From assembly GCF_002583405.1 (NCBI RefSeq), contig NZ_BCMJ01000003.1, positions 1 through 64,000 of the forward strand: 64,000 bases of DNA. Reading direction: 5' to 3'. Positions within the stretch are counted from its first letter, which is position 1. The number at the start of each line of letters is the position of its first letter. Below are positions 54,067 to 62,909 of this stretch, in pieces. A model generated the notes under the pieces. That model saw only the letters and a program-made list of their open reading frames with translations, made no database searches and was not told where the DNA came from. The DNA comes from Secundilactobacillus silagincola. Lineage in GTDB: Bacteria > Bacillota > Bacilli > Lactobacillales > Lactobacillaceae. A program made the translations under genes and the position numbers.

Positions 54067-54160
54067 GACAGGCATCGGCTAATTGGAGAGAGCAGTAGAA
54101 GTGAAGTTAGTTGACTTTAACTTGATGAACGGGCATACTACCCGCATTAATTAGGGGGTG

Positions 54161-55120
54161 ATGGATTTGATAGCGATATTAATTGGATTAGTGATTGGCA
54201 TTGGTTTACCGATGCAGACGAGTATTAATTCACGGCTAAGAGCAGCGTTAGGCTCACCTTTTTTAGCTTCGCTGGTATCTTTTGGGATCGGCACAATCTT
54301 TCTAGCTGTCATGACCCTCATCGATCATCGTGGCTTATTGATCAGTGGTTCTTTGATCAGTGCCCAGCCGTTTTGGTTATGGTTAGGTGGCTTACTAGGG
54401 GTTATCTATCTGACTGGCAATATTATTTTATTTCCTAAGTTAGGAAGTGTTCAAACCGTTATTTTTCCAGTGCTAGGGCAAATTCTTGCTGGTCTCGTGA
54501 TCGATGATTTGGGTCTATTCTATTCGCCAGTTAGTCAGCTGACATTAGTCCGTGGGTTAGGTGCCTTGCTAGTGCTTTTCGGTGTGATGGTTACCGTTGC
54601 TGGTAATAGCTGGATGGAACGCATAACTGGCCAAGCCGGACTGGAAACGGTTAGTAATGAAACACCGAAGACAGCGCATTTGATGGTATGGCGATTGTTT
54701 GGGGTATTAGCGGGAATCCTCAGTGCAACTCAAACTGCTGTGAATGGCCATCTGGGAGAAGTTTTGGGTTCTAAAATTCAGGCAGCGTACGTGTCATTTC
54801 TGATCGGTACGCTGACGTTGATTGTGATCGTATTAGTAGTGCGACCTACATTACAATTTCAGCGAGATAATGGTCATACACCGTGGTGGATGTGGCTTGG
54901 TGGTATTCTAGGTGCGTTATTTGTCTTAGGCAACGTCTATCTGGTGCCTATTATTGGAACTGGTTTTGCGGTGATTATTGTTTTGATTGGTTTAATGATT
55001 GGTAGCCTCCTGATTGATCAGTTTGGCTGGCTAGCTTCTGAGAAGAACCCGGTGACGTTGTTGCAAATTGGTGGGTTGCTGATCATGATCGTTGGTGTAA
55101 TGGTTATTCGAATTTTGTAA
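54161..55120 (+). CDS. YdcZ/DUF606-type DMT transporter
   Basis: The protein of about 320 residues consists of two similar halves of five segments (about 1-155 and 170-320), each beginning with a motif like GIGLPMQTSINSRLRAALGSP and ATQTAVNGHLGEVLGSK. This duplicated DUF606 layout is a known DMT-superfamily type. Substrates are mostly unknown. The start is uncertain: AGGGGG ends next to GTG 54158 and ATG 54161, while TTG 54167 has the best spacing. Confidence 0.78.
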   Translation: MDLIAILIGLVIGIGLPMQTSINSRLRAALGSPFLASLVSFGIGTIFLAVMTLIDHRGLLISGSLISAQPFWLWLGGLLGVIYLTGNIILFPKLGSVQTVIFPVLGQILAGLVIDDLGLFYSPVSQLTLVRGLGALLVLFGVMVTVAGNSWMERITGQAGLETVSNETPKTAHLMVWRLFGVLAGILSATQTAVNGHLGEVLGSKIQAAYVSFLIGTLTLIVIVLVVRPTLQFQRDNGHTPWWMWLGGILGALFVLGNVYLVPIIGTGFAVIIVLIGLMIGSLLIDQFGWLASEKNPVTLLQIGGLLIMIVGVMVIRIL

Positions 55121-55123
55121 GAG

Positions 55124-55342
55124 TGTGTGACAAAACTCGGTAGATTCCAGAATTTAACGCAAATAAATACCCATCCCGGGCGATTTTTGTCGGGGATGGG
55201 TTTTATTTGCGTTAAATGGCAGGAATCTGAGTTTTGGAGCACGATTAGGCAATATTGACGCATTGAACCGAAAGACGGGCATCACTAATTTTTACTGAGA
55301 AATTGATTGCAATACTTACCAATATAGACTTATAGCACAACC
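55124..55342 (+). repeat. Structured intergenic repeat, copy 1
   Basis: About 219 bp, matching 59808-60019 over its whole length. Left part: GACAAAACTCGGTAGATTCC and AATTTAACG pair with the right-side CGTTAAAT, GGAATCTGAGTTTTG, making a long imperfect hairpin. The tip is ACCCATCCC/GGGATGGGT here. A ~110-bp tail follows and ends GCACAACC. Ends are weak inverted repeats (TGTG/CACA). It lies between two converging genes. Confidence 0.8.
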
Positions 55343-55352
55343 TTTTGACCCA

Positions 55353-56780
55353 TTATTGTTCAGCGTTGTGGCGATTTCGAACCACACTATGACGGTAACC
55401 ATAGCTGAAGTAGAATACTAGCCCGATTGCCAGCCAAATGAAGAAGGCAATCCATGTGAATGATTTCAATTCCAACATTAACGTGATACAAAGAATAAAT
55501 GAAACAATCGGTAGAACGGGATAGAAAGGCACCCGGAAGGCTGAGTCAAGTTCTTTAAATTCAGGATTTCGACGTAAGAAAACAATACCAATGGAAACCA
55601 TCGCAAATGCGAATAGTGTCCCAATATTTACCAGTTCGGTAATCTTATCGATTGGAATAACACAAGCAAAGAAACTACCTAAAATACCAAATATCCAAGT
55701 ATTAGTGACTGGCACGTGACTTTTCGGACTCAGACGGCTGAATGCTCGTGGCAACAGACCATCACGACTGATAGCAAAAACCAGCCGAGTGCCACCATAT
55801 AAGAACACCATTAACACGGTGGTCATCCCAATGACGGCGCCCAGTGAAACAATACCTGAGACCCAGTTTTGGTGGATGAAGTGAAGCGCATAGGCAACGG
55901 GATCAGCAACGTTAAGGTTTGTATACTTCACCATGCCGACTAAAACCAGCGACAATGCAATGTAAAGCACCGTGGCGATGACCAACGAACCAATGATCCC
56001 AAGTGGCACGTTTTTCTGCGGATTCTTAACTTCTTCAGCCGCAGTTGAAACAGCATCAAACCCGATATAAGCGTAAAAAGCGACCGCTGCACCGGAGACG
56101 ATGCCTTTCATCCCAAATGGTAAGAAGGGATGGTAGTTTTCTGGACGAATGTAGAACACACCCACAACAATAAATAGGATAATTACGATAATTTTTAAAA
56201 TTACCATGATGGCGTTAATTTGGGCTGACTCGCGTACACCACCGATTAGTAGGAACGAAAGCAGCATGATGATAATAAAGGCAGGTAAATCGAAAATCGC
56301 ATGTGGCATTCCAGCAGTTCCGTACGCCGCACGAAGCGCTTCCGGCAGGTACCAGTGGAAACCCGCTAAAATGTTTTGGAAATACGATGACCAACTTGCT
56401 GCAACTGCTGAAACGGAGAATAAATATTCTGATACCAATGCCCAGCCTAATATCCAGGCGATAAATTCTCCGAAAACAGCATATATGTATGTATATGCAC
56501 TACCAGCTAGTGGAATAGTCGAAGAGAATTCAGAATAGCATAGTGCAGCCAGAGAACAAACGACAGCGGCTACGACAAATGAAAGAAACGCGCCAGGACC
56601 GGCATATTTTGCTGCAATGATACCAGGTGTAATGAAGATTCCGGCTCCAACAATCGCGCCAACGCCCATGGTGATTAGACTAAAAGCTGTTAAGGATTTT
56701 TCGAGCCCCGTTTTCTTATAAAGATCAGTTTTGATATCTTTACGAAGGAAAAGTGTGGAAGCCCTCTTTTTCTGACTCAT
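55353..56780 (-). CDS. APC-family amino acid permease
   Basis: ATG at 56780 is used because AAGGAG lies upstream at normal distance, and the longer frame has no ribosome site. That gives 475 residues with 12 to 14 hydrophobic segments. The family blocks are MGVGAIVGAGIFITPG (TM1), YSEFSSTIPLAGSAYTYIYA (TM3), the GFDAVSTAAEEVKNPQKNVPLGI loop and RDGLLPRAFSRLSPK. This is the CAT/YfnA-type cationic or neutral amino acid permease group. The substrate is unknown. Confidence 0.88.
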   Translation of the reverse strand: MSQKKRASTLFLRKDIKTDLYKKTGLEKSLTAFSLITMGVGAIVGAGIFITPGIIAAKYAGPGAFLSFVVAAVVCSLAALCYSEFSSTIPLAGSAYTYIYAVFGEFIAWILGWALVSEYLFSVSAVAASWSSYFQNILAGFHWYLPEALRAAYGTAGMPHAIFDLPAFIIIMLLSFLLIGGVRESAQINAIMVILKIIVIILFIVVGVFYIRPENYHPFLPFGMKGIVSGAAVAFYAYIGFDAVSTAAEEVKNPQKNVPLGIIGSLVIATVLYIALSLVLVGMVKYTNLNVADPVAYALHFIHQNWVSGIVSLGAVIGMTTVLMVFLYGGTRLVFAISRDGLLPRAFSRLSPKSHVPVTNTWIFGILGSFFACVIPIDKITELVNIGTLFAFAMVSIGIVFLRRNPEFKELDSAFRVPFYPVLPIVSFILCITLMLELKSFTWIAFFIWLAIGLVFYFSYGYRHSVVRNRHNAEQ

Positions 56781-56998
56781 TTTCAAACTCCTTTCATGAA
56801 TGAATAAAATGTTAAAAATTGAATATAATATCCTATTATACATCAAACTTTAATGAAAAGTGAATTTAAATGAGAATTGCTTTAATAAAATGATTTTTTC
56901 CAACTAGTAAATATCAAAAAACAACTATTAACCTTGTGCTTTATATCCAGTTGTTATAGAATGCAATGAGTGAGGTTACCACGGTAACCCAGTTCGAT

Positions 56999-57190
56999 GA
57001 TAAAAGAAGAGTAGTCAGTGAGTCGACTCACAGCGAGTTTGGAGTGATGGAAGCCAAACAGCCGATCTGATGAAGCGCGCTTTTTAGAATAACATTTTTA
57101 TAAGTTGAGTGGATAGTAATATCAACAAGAGTGGTACCGCGGGTAGTCTCGTCTCTTACATTTTTTATTGTAGGAGAGGGACTTTTTTTG
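56999..57190 (+). promoter_or_regulatory. T-box leader of argS
   Basis: Stem I elements AGAAGAGTAGTCAGTGAG and a specifier region GATGAAGCGCGC (probable CGC, Arg) precede the T-box GAGTGGTACCGCGGG (57129-57143). The terminator arm AGTCTCGTCTCTTACA pairs with TGTAGGAGAGGGACT (57169-57183) and T7 follows. Uncharged tRNA-Arg would favour antitermination and argS expression. A perfect dyad GGTTACC-AC-GGTAACC (56974-56989) lies just upstream. Confidence 0.85.
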
Positions 57191-57257
57191 TTGCCCAAAG
57201 ATCCACAGTAGTCGGTTATAACAGCAGTCAGAATTTAATATGTGAGGAGTTAATTTC

Positions 57258-58949
57258 ATGGATTACAAACAATTTGTTGCTGATACGTTAGCACCAGCAT
57301 TAACAGACGTCCTTTCAGCAGAGGATATTTATCAAAAAATCGAACGGCCTAAGGACACGAGTAAAGGTGATTATGCTTTTCCAGCCTTCACGTTAGCCAA
57401 GACGTTCAAAAAGGCCCCTCAGCAGATTGCTGCCGACTTGGTCGAAAAGATTGATACCAGCAAATTTGAAAAAGTTGAAGTTGCTGGTCCTTACCTGAAC
57501 TTCTTCCTGGATAAAACGGCTTTTAGTGCGCAAGTATTGAATGACGTTTTGACACAAGGTGCCGATTATGGTCAAAACCAATCTGGTAATAACGGTAACG
57601 TGCCGATTGACATGTCATCACCTAACATTGCTAAACCAATTTCAATGGGTCATTTGCGTTCAACGGTGATTGGTAATTCAATTGCCGAGATTCTGAGAAA
57701 GAACGGCTATAACCCAATCAAAGATAATCACTTGGGCGACTGGGGAACTCAATTTGGTAAGTTGATCACCGCTTACCTGAAGTGGGGTAACGAAGAAGAC
57801 GTTAAGAAGGACCCAATCACTAATTTGGTTAAGTACTACGTTAAGTTCCATAAAGAAGACGTGGAACACCCAGAATTGGATGACGAAGCCCGTGAATGGT
57901 TCAGAAAACTGGAAAATGGTGACGAAGAAGCACATCATCTTTGGTCATGGTTCCGTGACGAATCATTAAAGGCTTTCAATGCGATTTATGACAAGTTGGG
58001 TGTTAAATTCGATACCTATAATGGTGAAGCTTTCTATAACGACAAGATGCAAGCTGTTATTGATACCTTAAAAGAAAAGGGCCTGTTGAAAGAATCTCAA
58101 GGTGCTCAAGTCGTTAACCTTGAAAAGTACGATTTAAATCCAGCCCTGATTTTGAAGAGTGATGGCGCCTCACTTTACATTACACGTGATATTGCCACTG
58201 CTGTTTATCGGGAGAACACTTATCACCCAGCTATGAACCTTTACGTTGTTGGTTCTGAACAAACTTATTACTTCAAACAATTAAAGGCTGTGCTGATGGA
58301 AATGGGCTTACCTTCCGCTAAGGACTTGCACCATATTCCATTCGGCTTGATCACTGTTGATGGTAAGAAGCTTTCAACTCGTTCTGGCCGGATTATCCTA
58401 TTGGATGCAGTGCTGGATGATGCCATCGATATGGCTAAAAAACAGATTGCAGCTAAGAACCCTGATTTACCTAATAAAGATGAAGTTGCCAAACAAGTTG
58501 GTGTCGGTGCCATCATCTTTGGTGATTTGAAGAACGAACGGATGAATAGTATTGACTTCAACCTTGAAGAACAATTAAAGTTTGAAGGGGAAACGGGTCC
58601 TTACGTTCAGTATGCTCATGCTCGTGCCGAAAGTATCTTGCGGAAAGCAGCTGATGTTACCATTCCAACGGATGGTGCAAAGATCTCTGATCCAGAAGCT
58701 TGGGAGACTGTGAAGGCTTTGGCTGACTTCCCTGATACAGTGGTCGAAGCCCTGAAGGAATTCGAACCTTCAGATATTGCTAAATACGCTATTCGTTTGG
58801 CTAAATCATTTAACAAGTATTATGCTCACTCGAAGATTTTGGCTGATGACGCAGAAAAGCCTGCTCGTTTAGCATTGGTTAAGAGTGTTTCAACTGTGCT
58901 GAAGGAATCACTCCGCTTATTGGGTGTTCAAGCACCGGATGAAATGTAA
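57258..58949 (+). CDS. argS: Arginyl-tRNA synthetase
   Basis: The 563-residue class I synthetase has an N-terminal Arg-tRNA-synthetase additional domain (1-90), the HIGH-like motif in IAKPISMGHLRSTVIGN (about 126-142), the KMSKS-like region VDGKKLSTRSGRIILLD and a C-terminal anticodon-binding domain. It charges tRNA-Arg. It is under a T-box and lies 370 bp upstream of argR. Start ATG has TGAGGAG upstream. Confidence 0.95.
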   Translation: MDYKQFVADTLAPALTDVLSAEDIYQKIERPKDTSKGDYAFPAFTLAKTFKKAPQQIAADLVEKIDTSKFEKVEVAGPYLNFFLDKTAFSAQVLNDVLTQGADYGQNQSGNNGNVPIDMSSPNIAKPISMGHLRSTVIGNSIAEILRKNGYNPIKDNHLGDWGTQFGKLITAYLKWGNEEDVKKDPITNLVKYYVKFHKEDVEHPELDDEAREWFRKLENGDEEAHHLWSWFRDESLKAFNAIYDKLGVKFDTYNGEAFYNDKMQAVIDTLKEKGLLKESQGAQVVNLEKYDLNPALILKSDGASLYITRDIATAVYRENTYHPAMNLYVVGSEQTYYFKQLKAVLMEMGLPSAKDLHHIPFGLITVDGKKLSTRSGRIILLDAVLDDAIDMAKKQIAAKNPDLPNKDEVAKQVGVGAIIFGDLKNERMNSIDFNLEEQLKFEGETGPYVQYAHARAESILRKAADVTIPTDGAKISDPEAWETVKALADFPDTVVEALKEFEPSDIAKYAIRLAKSFNKYYAHSKILADDAEKPARLALVKSVSTVLKESLRLLGVQAPDEM

Positions 58950-58972
58950 GCCATAGATTATGAATCATGAGG

Positions 58973-59002
58973 CGTCTGGATTAATTTCCAGACGTTTTTT
59001 TT
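58973..59002 (+). terminator. Terminator of argS
   Basis: CGTCTGGA (58973-58980) pairs with TCCAGACG (58987-58994), followed by eight T residues. Confidence 0.9.
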
Positions 59003-59315
59003 ATTTTGAAGGCGACTTGATGAACGTTGAGGATGGGCTTATAATTCGTGTTAAAAAATAATTGGTGTGCAGGCAACATTAAAAAAATATTAACTTCTAA
59101 ATGATTGGTTACTGATTGTATCCAGAAGATTCCTGCATTAATATTAATTGTGTTAGTGATACTTTTAGCACTATTAGCGAATTTTTGAATGTCAGATGGT
59201 TAATTTATATTCCAATTTATGCTCACTTTGAATAGTTATTTAAAATTGAGCTTTCTTTTCTTTTTTCATTTTGTTATAATAATCACGTATTATACAGTAA
59301 GGGGGCTGCATTAGG
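59003..59315 (+). promoter_or_regulatory. argR upstream region with ARG-box-like dyad
   Basis: No gene is supported here. TATAAT (59275-59280) is a likely -10. It overlaps ATAAT-CACGT-ATTAT (59279-59293), an AT-rich dyad like ARG boxes, which suggests autoregulation. A 27-codon hydrophobic open frame (59105-59188, TTG start) has no ribosome site. Confidence 0.5.
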
Positions 59316-59783
59316 ATGAAGAAAAGTATTCGTCAATCACGGATTGAACAATTGATCAATCAGTATCCGATTGGTACACAAGAAGACCTAATGCGTCATC
59401 TAAATGAAATTGGGATTAAGGCGACGCAAGCAACAATCTCACGTGACATTCGCGAGATGCAGGTTGTCAAAGCCCAGGATGGCCATGGACACTTGCGTTA
59501 CACAATTTTCAAACCCGGAAATAAATCTGAAGAAGAACATCTGCGTGAGACCATTAATGAAGTTGTGATTGGGTTGACACAGATTGAGTTTATGAACGTG
59601 ATCAAAACGCTGCCAAGTAATGGCAACCTGTTAGCCGCGATTTTGGATGATTTAAAATTACCTGAAGTTGTGGGAACATTGGCCGGCCATGATACAATTT
59701 TGGTGATTAGTCCAAATGCCGATGTTGCTCAGCAGTTGAACGAGGAAATTGCCAAAAATATGAATCCTGACATTGTTCACTAA
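59316..59783 (+). CDS. argR: Arginine repressor
   Basis: The 155-residue protein has a winged helix with LMRHLNEIGIKATQATISRDIREMQVVK (about 25-52) and a C-terminal arginine-binding domain with GTLAGHDTILVISPN (about 126-140), which includes the conserved GT-x-A-G-x-D. ArgR hexamers bind ARG boxes with arginine. A GGGGG-type ribosome site precedes the ATG. It lies one terminator after argS, but in a separate unit. Confidence 0.95.
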   Translation: MKKSIRQSRIEQLINQYPIGTQEDLMRHLNEIGIKATQATISRDIREMQVVKAQDGHGHLRYTIFKPGNKSEEEHLRETINEVVIGLTQIEFMNVIKTLPSNGNLLAAILDDLKLPEVVGTLAGHDTILVISPNADVAQQLNEEIAKNMNPDIVH

Positions 59784-59807
59784 CGCTTTGTAGGTATAAA
59801 TCAACAA

Positions 59808-60019
59808 GCTGTGACAAAACTCGGTAGATTCCAGAATTTAACGTGAATAATGCCTATTCCGTAATTTTTGCGGAGTAGGCATTATTTGCGTTAAATGGCC
59901 GGAATCTGAGTTTTGGCGCGTAATTAGGCCATATTAACATATAGAACCAAAGGACAGTGATCACTATTATGGCTAACAATTGATTGAAATACTTACCAAT
60001 ATCGGCTTATGGCACAGCC
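59808..60019 (+). repeat. Structured intergenic repeat, copy 2
   Basis: 212 bp, homologous to 55124-55342. The flanking arms GACAAAACTCGGTAGATTCC and AATTTAACG are identical. The hairpin tip differs in sequence but keeps pairing: ATGCCTATTCCG with CGGAGTAGGCAT (one wobble). The ends GCTGTG and CACAGC are inverted repeats. It lies between argR and the penicillin-binding protein gene. Confidence 0.8.
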
Positions 60020-60123
60020 TTTTTGTTTTTTAAGCTCCGTTAAAAATTTACGGCTTTTTCAGCCATCTTTATATAATATGATAGAATTAAAAGTGCAAAT
60101 CTTTTACTTGTTGAGGGAAACGA

Positions 60124-62244
60124 ATGAATAATAATCGGGGAAATTCATCAAAACAGGGCTTTAGAGCTTGGTTATCACCATACTATCAAAGCTTTAAAAG
60201 ATATTTTGGCAAATTTTGGCATCGCTATCAGTTAACACGATGGCTTATTGTCATTGTTTTGGCCTTGGTCTTCGTTGTTAGTGCAACTTTGACCTTTCAG
60301 GCTAAAACGGCTAATGTCGGTAATTTAAAAGCCCAGTTGGAAAAAACAACGTATATTTACGATAAGAGTAATCATAAAGCGGGGTCATTGTACGCTCAAA
60401 AAGGAACGTATGTACCACTGAGTAAGATTTCGCCTAACGTTCAAAAAGCGGTTATTTCAACAGAAGACCGTAATTTTTACCACGAACACGGTTTTTCCGT
60501 AAAAGGGATTGCGCGGGCGTTTTACTTGTTAGCTAAAAATAAACTCCTTCATCGAGACTATATTAGTGGTGGTGGGAGTACGCTGACCCAACAGCTGGTT
60601 AAGAACGCTTTTTTGACGCAGGAACAAACAATGACAAGAAAATTAAAGGAAATTTTTCTGGCTATTGAAGTTGAAAACGTATATTCCAAGCAGGATATTC
60701 TTTCCATGTATTTGAATAACGCCTACTTTGGCAATGGCGTGTGGGGTGTTCAGGATGCTGCCCATAAATACTTTGGAACGAATGCTGCGAGTTTAACGGT
60801 TCCCCAGTCTGCTGTTTTGGCGGGAATGCTGACGTCACCTAGTGGTTTTAATCCAATTGATCATCCGCAGGCATCAAAGGATCGTCGCAACGTGGTTCTT
60901 GGGTTAATGGCTGAGACGGGGGCCATCACCAAATCACAAGCAGCAGGTTTTCAGCAAACTCCTTTGGCGACAGCGGATACGTATCAGTATAAGGATTCGT
61001 ACCGTTACCCATATTACTTTGATGCGGTGATCGACGAAGCAATTTCCAAATATGGGTTAACCGAATCAGATATTATGAATCATGGTTATAAAATTTACAC
61101 TTATTTGGATCAAAATTATCAATCCAGCTTGCAAACAAACTTTAAGAGTGATTATTTATTCCCTCAAAATGCCGTTGATGGTACCAAAGTTCAAGCAGCA
61201 TCAGTGGCCATTAATCCGAATAATGGCGGTGTAATGGCTGTTGTTGGTGGTCGTGGCAAGCATGTGTTCCGTGGCTATAACCGGGCGACACAGGTCAAAC
61301 GGCAACCGGGATCAACCATAAAACCGTTGGCAGTTTATACGCCAGCACTTGAAAACGGCTATTTTTATGATTCAGAACTGCAAAATAAGAAAACCTCATA
61401 CGGGAGTAATCATTACACGCCCAAAAATTATAATAATGTTTATACTGGCAAGATGCCAATGTATGAAGCGTTAGCGAACAGTGTGAATGCACCGGCAGTT
61501 TGGCTTTTAAACAAGATTGGTGTCAATAAAGGCTATGATTCCGTTAAAAAGTTTGGCCTCCCAGTGACGAAGTCGGACAAAAATTTGGCGTTAGCACTGG
61601 GTGGTTTGAGTAAGGGAGTTTCACCTCAGGAATTGGCGGGCGCATACACTGCTTTTGCCAATAATGGGACGCGAACCGATACCCACTACATTCGTAAAAT
61701 CGTGGATGCTTCCGGTAACGTCATTGTTGATAATCCAAAAGTCTCAACGCATAAGGTAATGACACCCAAGGTTGCAAAACAGATGACTAGTATGATGCTG
61801 GGAGTCTTCAACAGCGGCACGGGTGTGGATGCCAAGCCTTACGGGTATTCAGTGGCTGGTAAAACTGGGAGTACCGAAGCTGATGATACGGGAGACGGTG
61901 ATGCCACCCGTGATAAATGGATCGTGGGTTACACGCCCGATGTTGTCTTAACCACCTGGGAAGGTTTTGACAGTACGAACAAGGATCACCATTTGGAAAA
62001 TTTAAGCGGCACGGGAGTTGGACCACTGTTTAAGACTGAAATGGAAGAAATTTTGCCGTATACTAAACAAACCAAATTTGACACGCAGGACGCGTCAACG
62101 TTGGCGAAGGCTTCGAAATCAGATAATAATTTCTGGGATAACGTCCAACAGGGCGCAGGAAGCGTCGGAGATCAGATTCAACAGGGTGCCAATAACGCTG
62201 CGAACACCGTTAAAAAGTGGTGGCAGAGTACGTTTGGACAATAG
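60124..62244 (+). CDS. Class A penicillin-binding protein (PBP1a type)
   Basis: The 706-residue protein has a short cytoplasmic N terminus, a membrane segment (about 38-58), a GT51 transglycosylase domain (about 85-265, with STEDRNFYHEHG and GGSTLTQQLVKN) and a transpeptidase domain (about 350-650) with Ser397 in STIK, SVN and KTGS (Lys580). The C-terminal tail is low complexity. It polymerises and cross-links peptidoglycan. A TTGAGGGAA ribosome site precedes the ATG. Confidence 0.93.
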   Translation: MNNNRGNSSKQGFRAWLSPYYQSFKRYFGKFWHRYQLTRWLIVIVLALVFVVSATLTFQAKTANVGNLKAQLEKTTYIYDKSNHKAGSLYAQKGTYVPLSKISPNVQKAVISTEDRNFYHEHGFSVKGIARAFYLLAKNKLLHRDYISGGGSTLTQQLVKNAFLTQEQTMTRKLKEIFLAIEVENVYSKQDILSMYLNNAYFGNGVWGVQDAAHKYFGTNAASLTVPQSAVLAGMLTSPSGFNPIDHPQASKDRRNVVLGLMAETGAITKSQAAGFQQTPLATADTYQYKDSYRYPYYFDAVIDEAISKYGLTESDIMNHGYKIYTYLDQNYQSSLQTNFKSDYLFPQNAVDGTKVQAASVAINPNNGGVMAVVGGRGKHVFRGYNRATQVKRQPGSTIKPLAVYTPALENGYFYDSELQNKKTSYGSNHYTPKNYNNVYTGKMPMYEALANSVNAPAVWLLNKIGVNKGYDSVKKFGLPVTKSDKNLALALGGLSKGVSPQELAGAYTAFANNGTRTDTHYIRKIVDASGNVIVDNPKVSTHKVMTPKVAKQMTSMMLGVFNSGTGVDAKPYGYSVAGKTGSTEADDTGDGDATRDKWIVGYTPDVVLTTWEGFDSTNKDHHLENLSGTGVGPLFKTEMEEILPYTKQTKFDTQDASTLAKASKSDNNFWDNVQQGAGSVGDQIQQGANNAANTVKKWWQSTFGQ

Positions 62245-62245
62245 A

Positions 62246-62356
62246 GTGTGTAGTAAGGCGTTTAGAGACCGGAGTATAGTGAAGCCCCACCATAAACCAT
62301 GAACTTGGGTTTGTGGTGGGGCTTCACTATATGCAGGTCTCTGCCGCACGACACAC
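62246..62356. repeat. Long-hairpin intergenic element
   Basis: A 24-pair stem with one wobble (62275-62298 with 62308-62331) encloses a 9-nt loop. Outside it AGAGACC (62264-62270) pairs with GGTCTCT (62336-62342), and GTGTGT pairs with ACACAC at the outer ends (62246-62251 and 62351-62356). No second copy was found in this window. It could end transcription of the PBP gene, but there is no T run, so a mobile hairpin element is also possible. Confidence 0.65.
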
Positions 62357-62489
62357 GTTTAGAGAAAAATAAACAGACGTTGGAAATGTTTAACCGTTAA
62401 AAACTCACCCTCAAACTCACACAGCGTTCTTTCCCCCTCTAACATTTCATGATACAATATGAAAGTATTGAAGACAGGAGGATGCTTTT

Positions 62490-62831
62490 ATGGCAGACAT
62501 TTTAAAAACCGCTGGTGAGTTACGCGATGAGTTAGCTAGTTCTGACGAATTCACAGCTTTACAAAATTCTTATAACAAGATGAAGGCTGATGCAGAGGCC
62601 TATGATTTGTTCAAACAATTTCAGGGACTGCAGTTGAAGTTACAGCAAAAACAAATGCAGGGACAACAGCCTGATGAAGATGAGATGAAGCAGGCACAGG
62701 ACCTTGCCGGAAAAGTTAGGGACAAGGACGCCATTAAAGATTTGATGGACAAAGAAAAAGACGTCAACCAGTTATTGGCTAAATTAAACAGCGAAATTAC
62801 AAAACCAATCCAAGCCCTGTACGAAAACTAA
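62490..62831 (+). CDS. YlbF/YmcA-family protein
   Basis: The 113-residue helical protein belongs to the DUF964/YlbF family: a leading helix, ALQNSYNKMKADAEAYDLFKQFQGLQLKLQQKQMQG and a C-terminal helix with INQLLAKLNSEI-like sequence. In Bacillus, YlbF and YmcA partners affect RNase Y activity and competence or biofilm development. The role here is unknown. AGGAGG (62477-62482) precedes the ATG. Confidence 0.85.
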   Translation: MADILKTAGELRDELASSDEFTALQNSYNKMKADAEAYDLFKQFQGLQLKLQQKQMQGQQPDEDEMKQAQDLAGKVRDKDAIKDLMDKEKDVNQLLAKLNSEITKPIQALYEN

Positions 62832-62864
62832 AACAGGCGTTTAATCGTTGGTTAATAGATCAAA

Positions 62865-62895
62865 AACGTCGAAGATTTTTCTTCGGCGTTTTTTT
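62865..62895 (+). terminator. Terminator of the YlbF-family gene
   Basis: AACGTCGAAGA (62865-62875) pairs with TCTTCGGCGTT (62880-62890), followed by T residues. Confidence 0.9.
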
Positions 62896-62909
62896 AGGAG
62901 TTGACGACT

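Noticed and set aside
56781-56846. Longer start for the APC permease
   Set aside because: No ribosome site for the extra residues; the ATG at 56780 has AAGGAG.
59105-59188. 27-residue hydrophobic peptide (TTG start) upstream of argR
   Set aside because: It looks like a type I toxin in composition but has no ribosome site and sits in an AT-rich promoter region.
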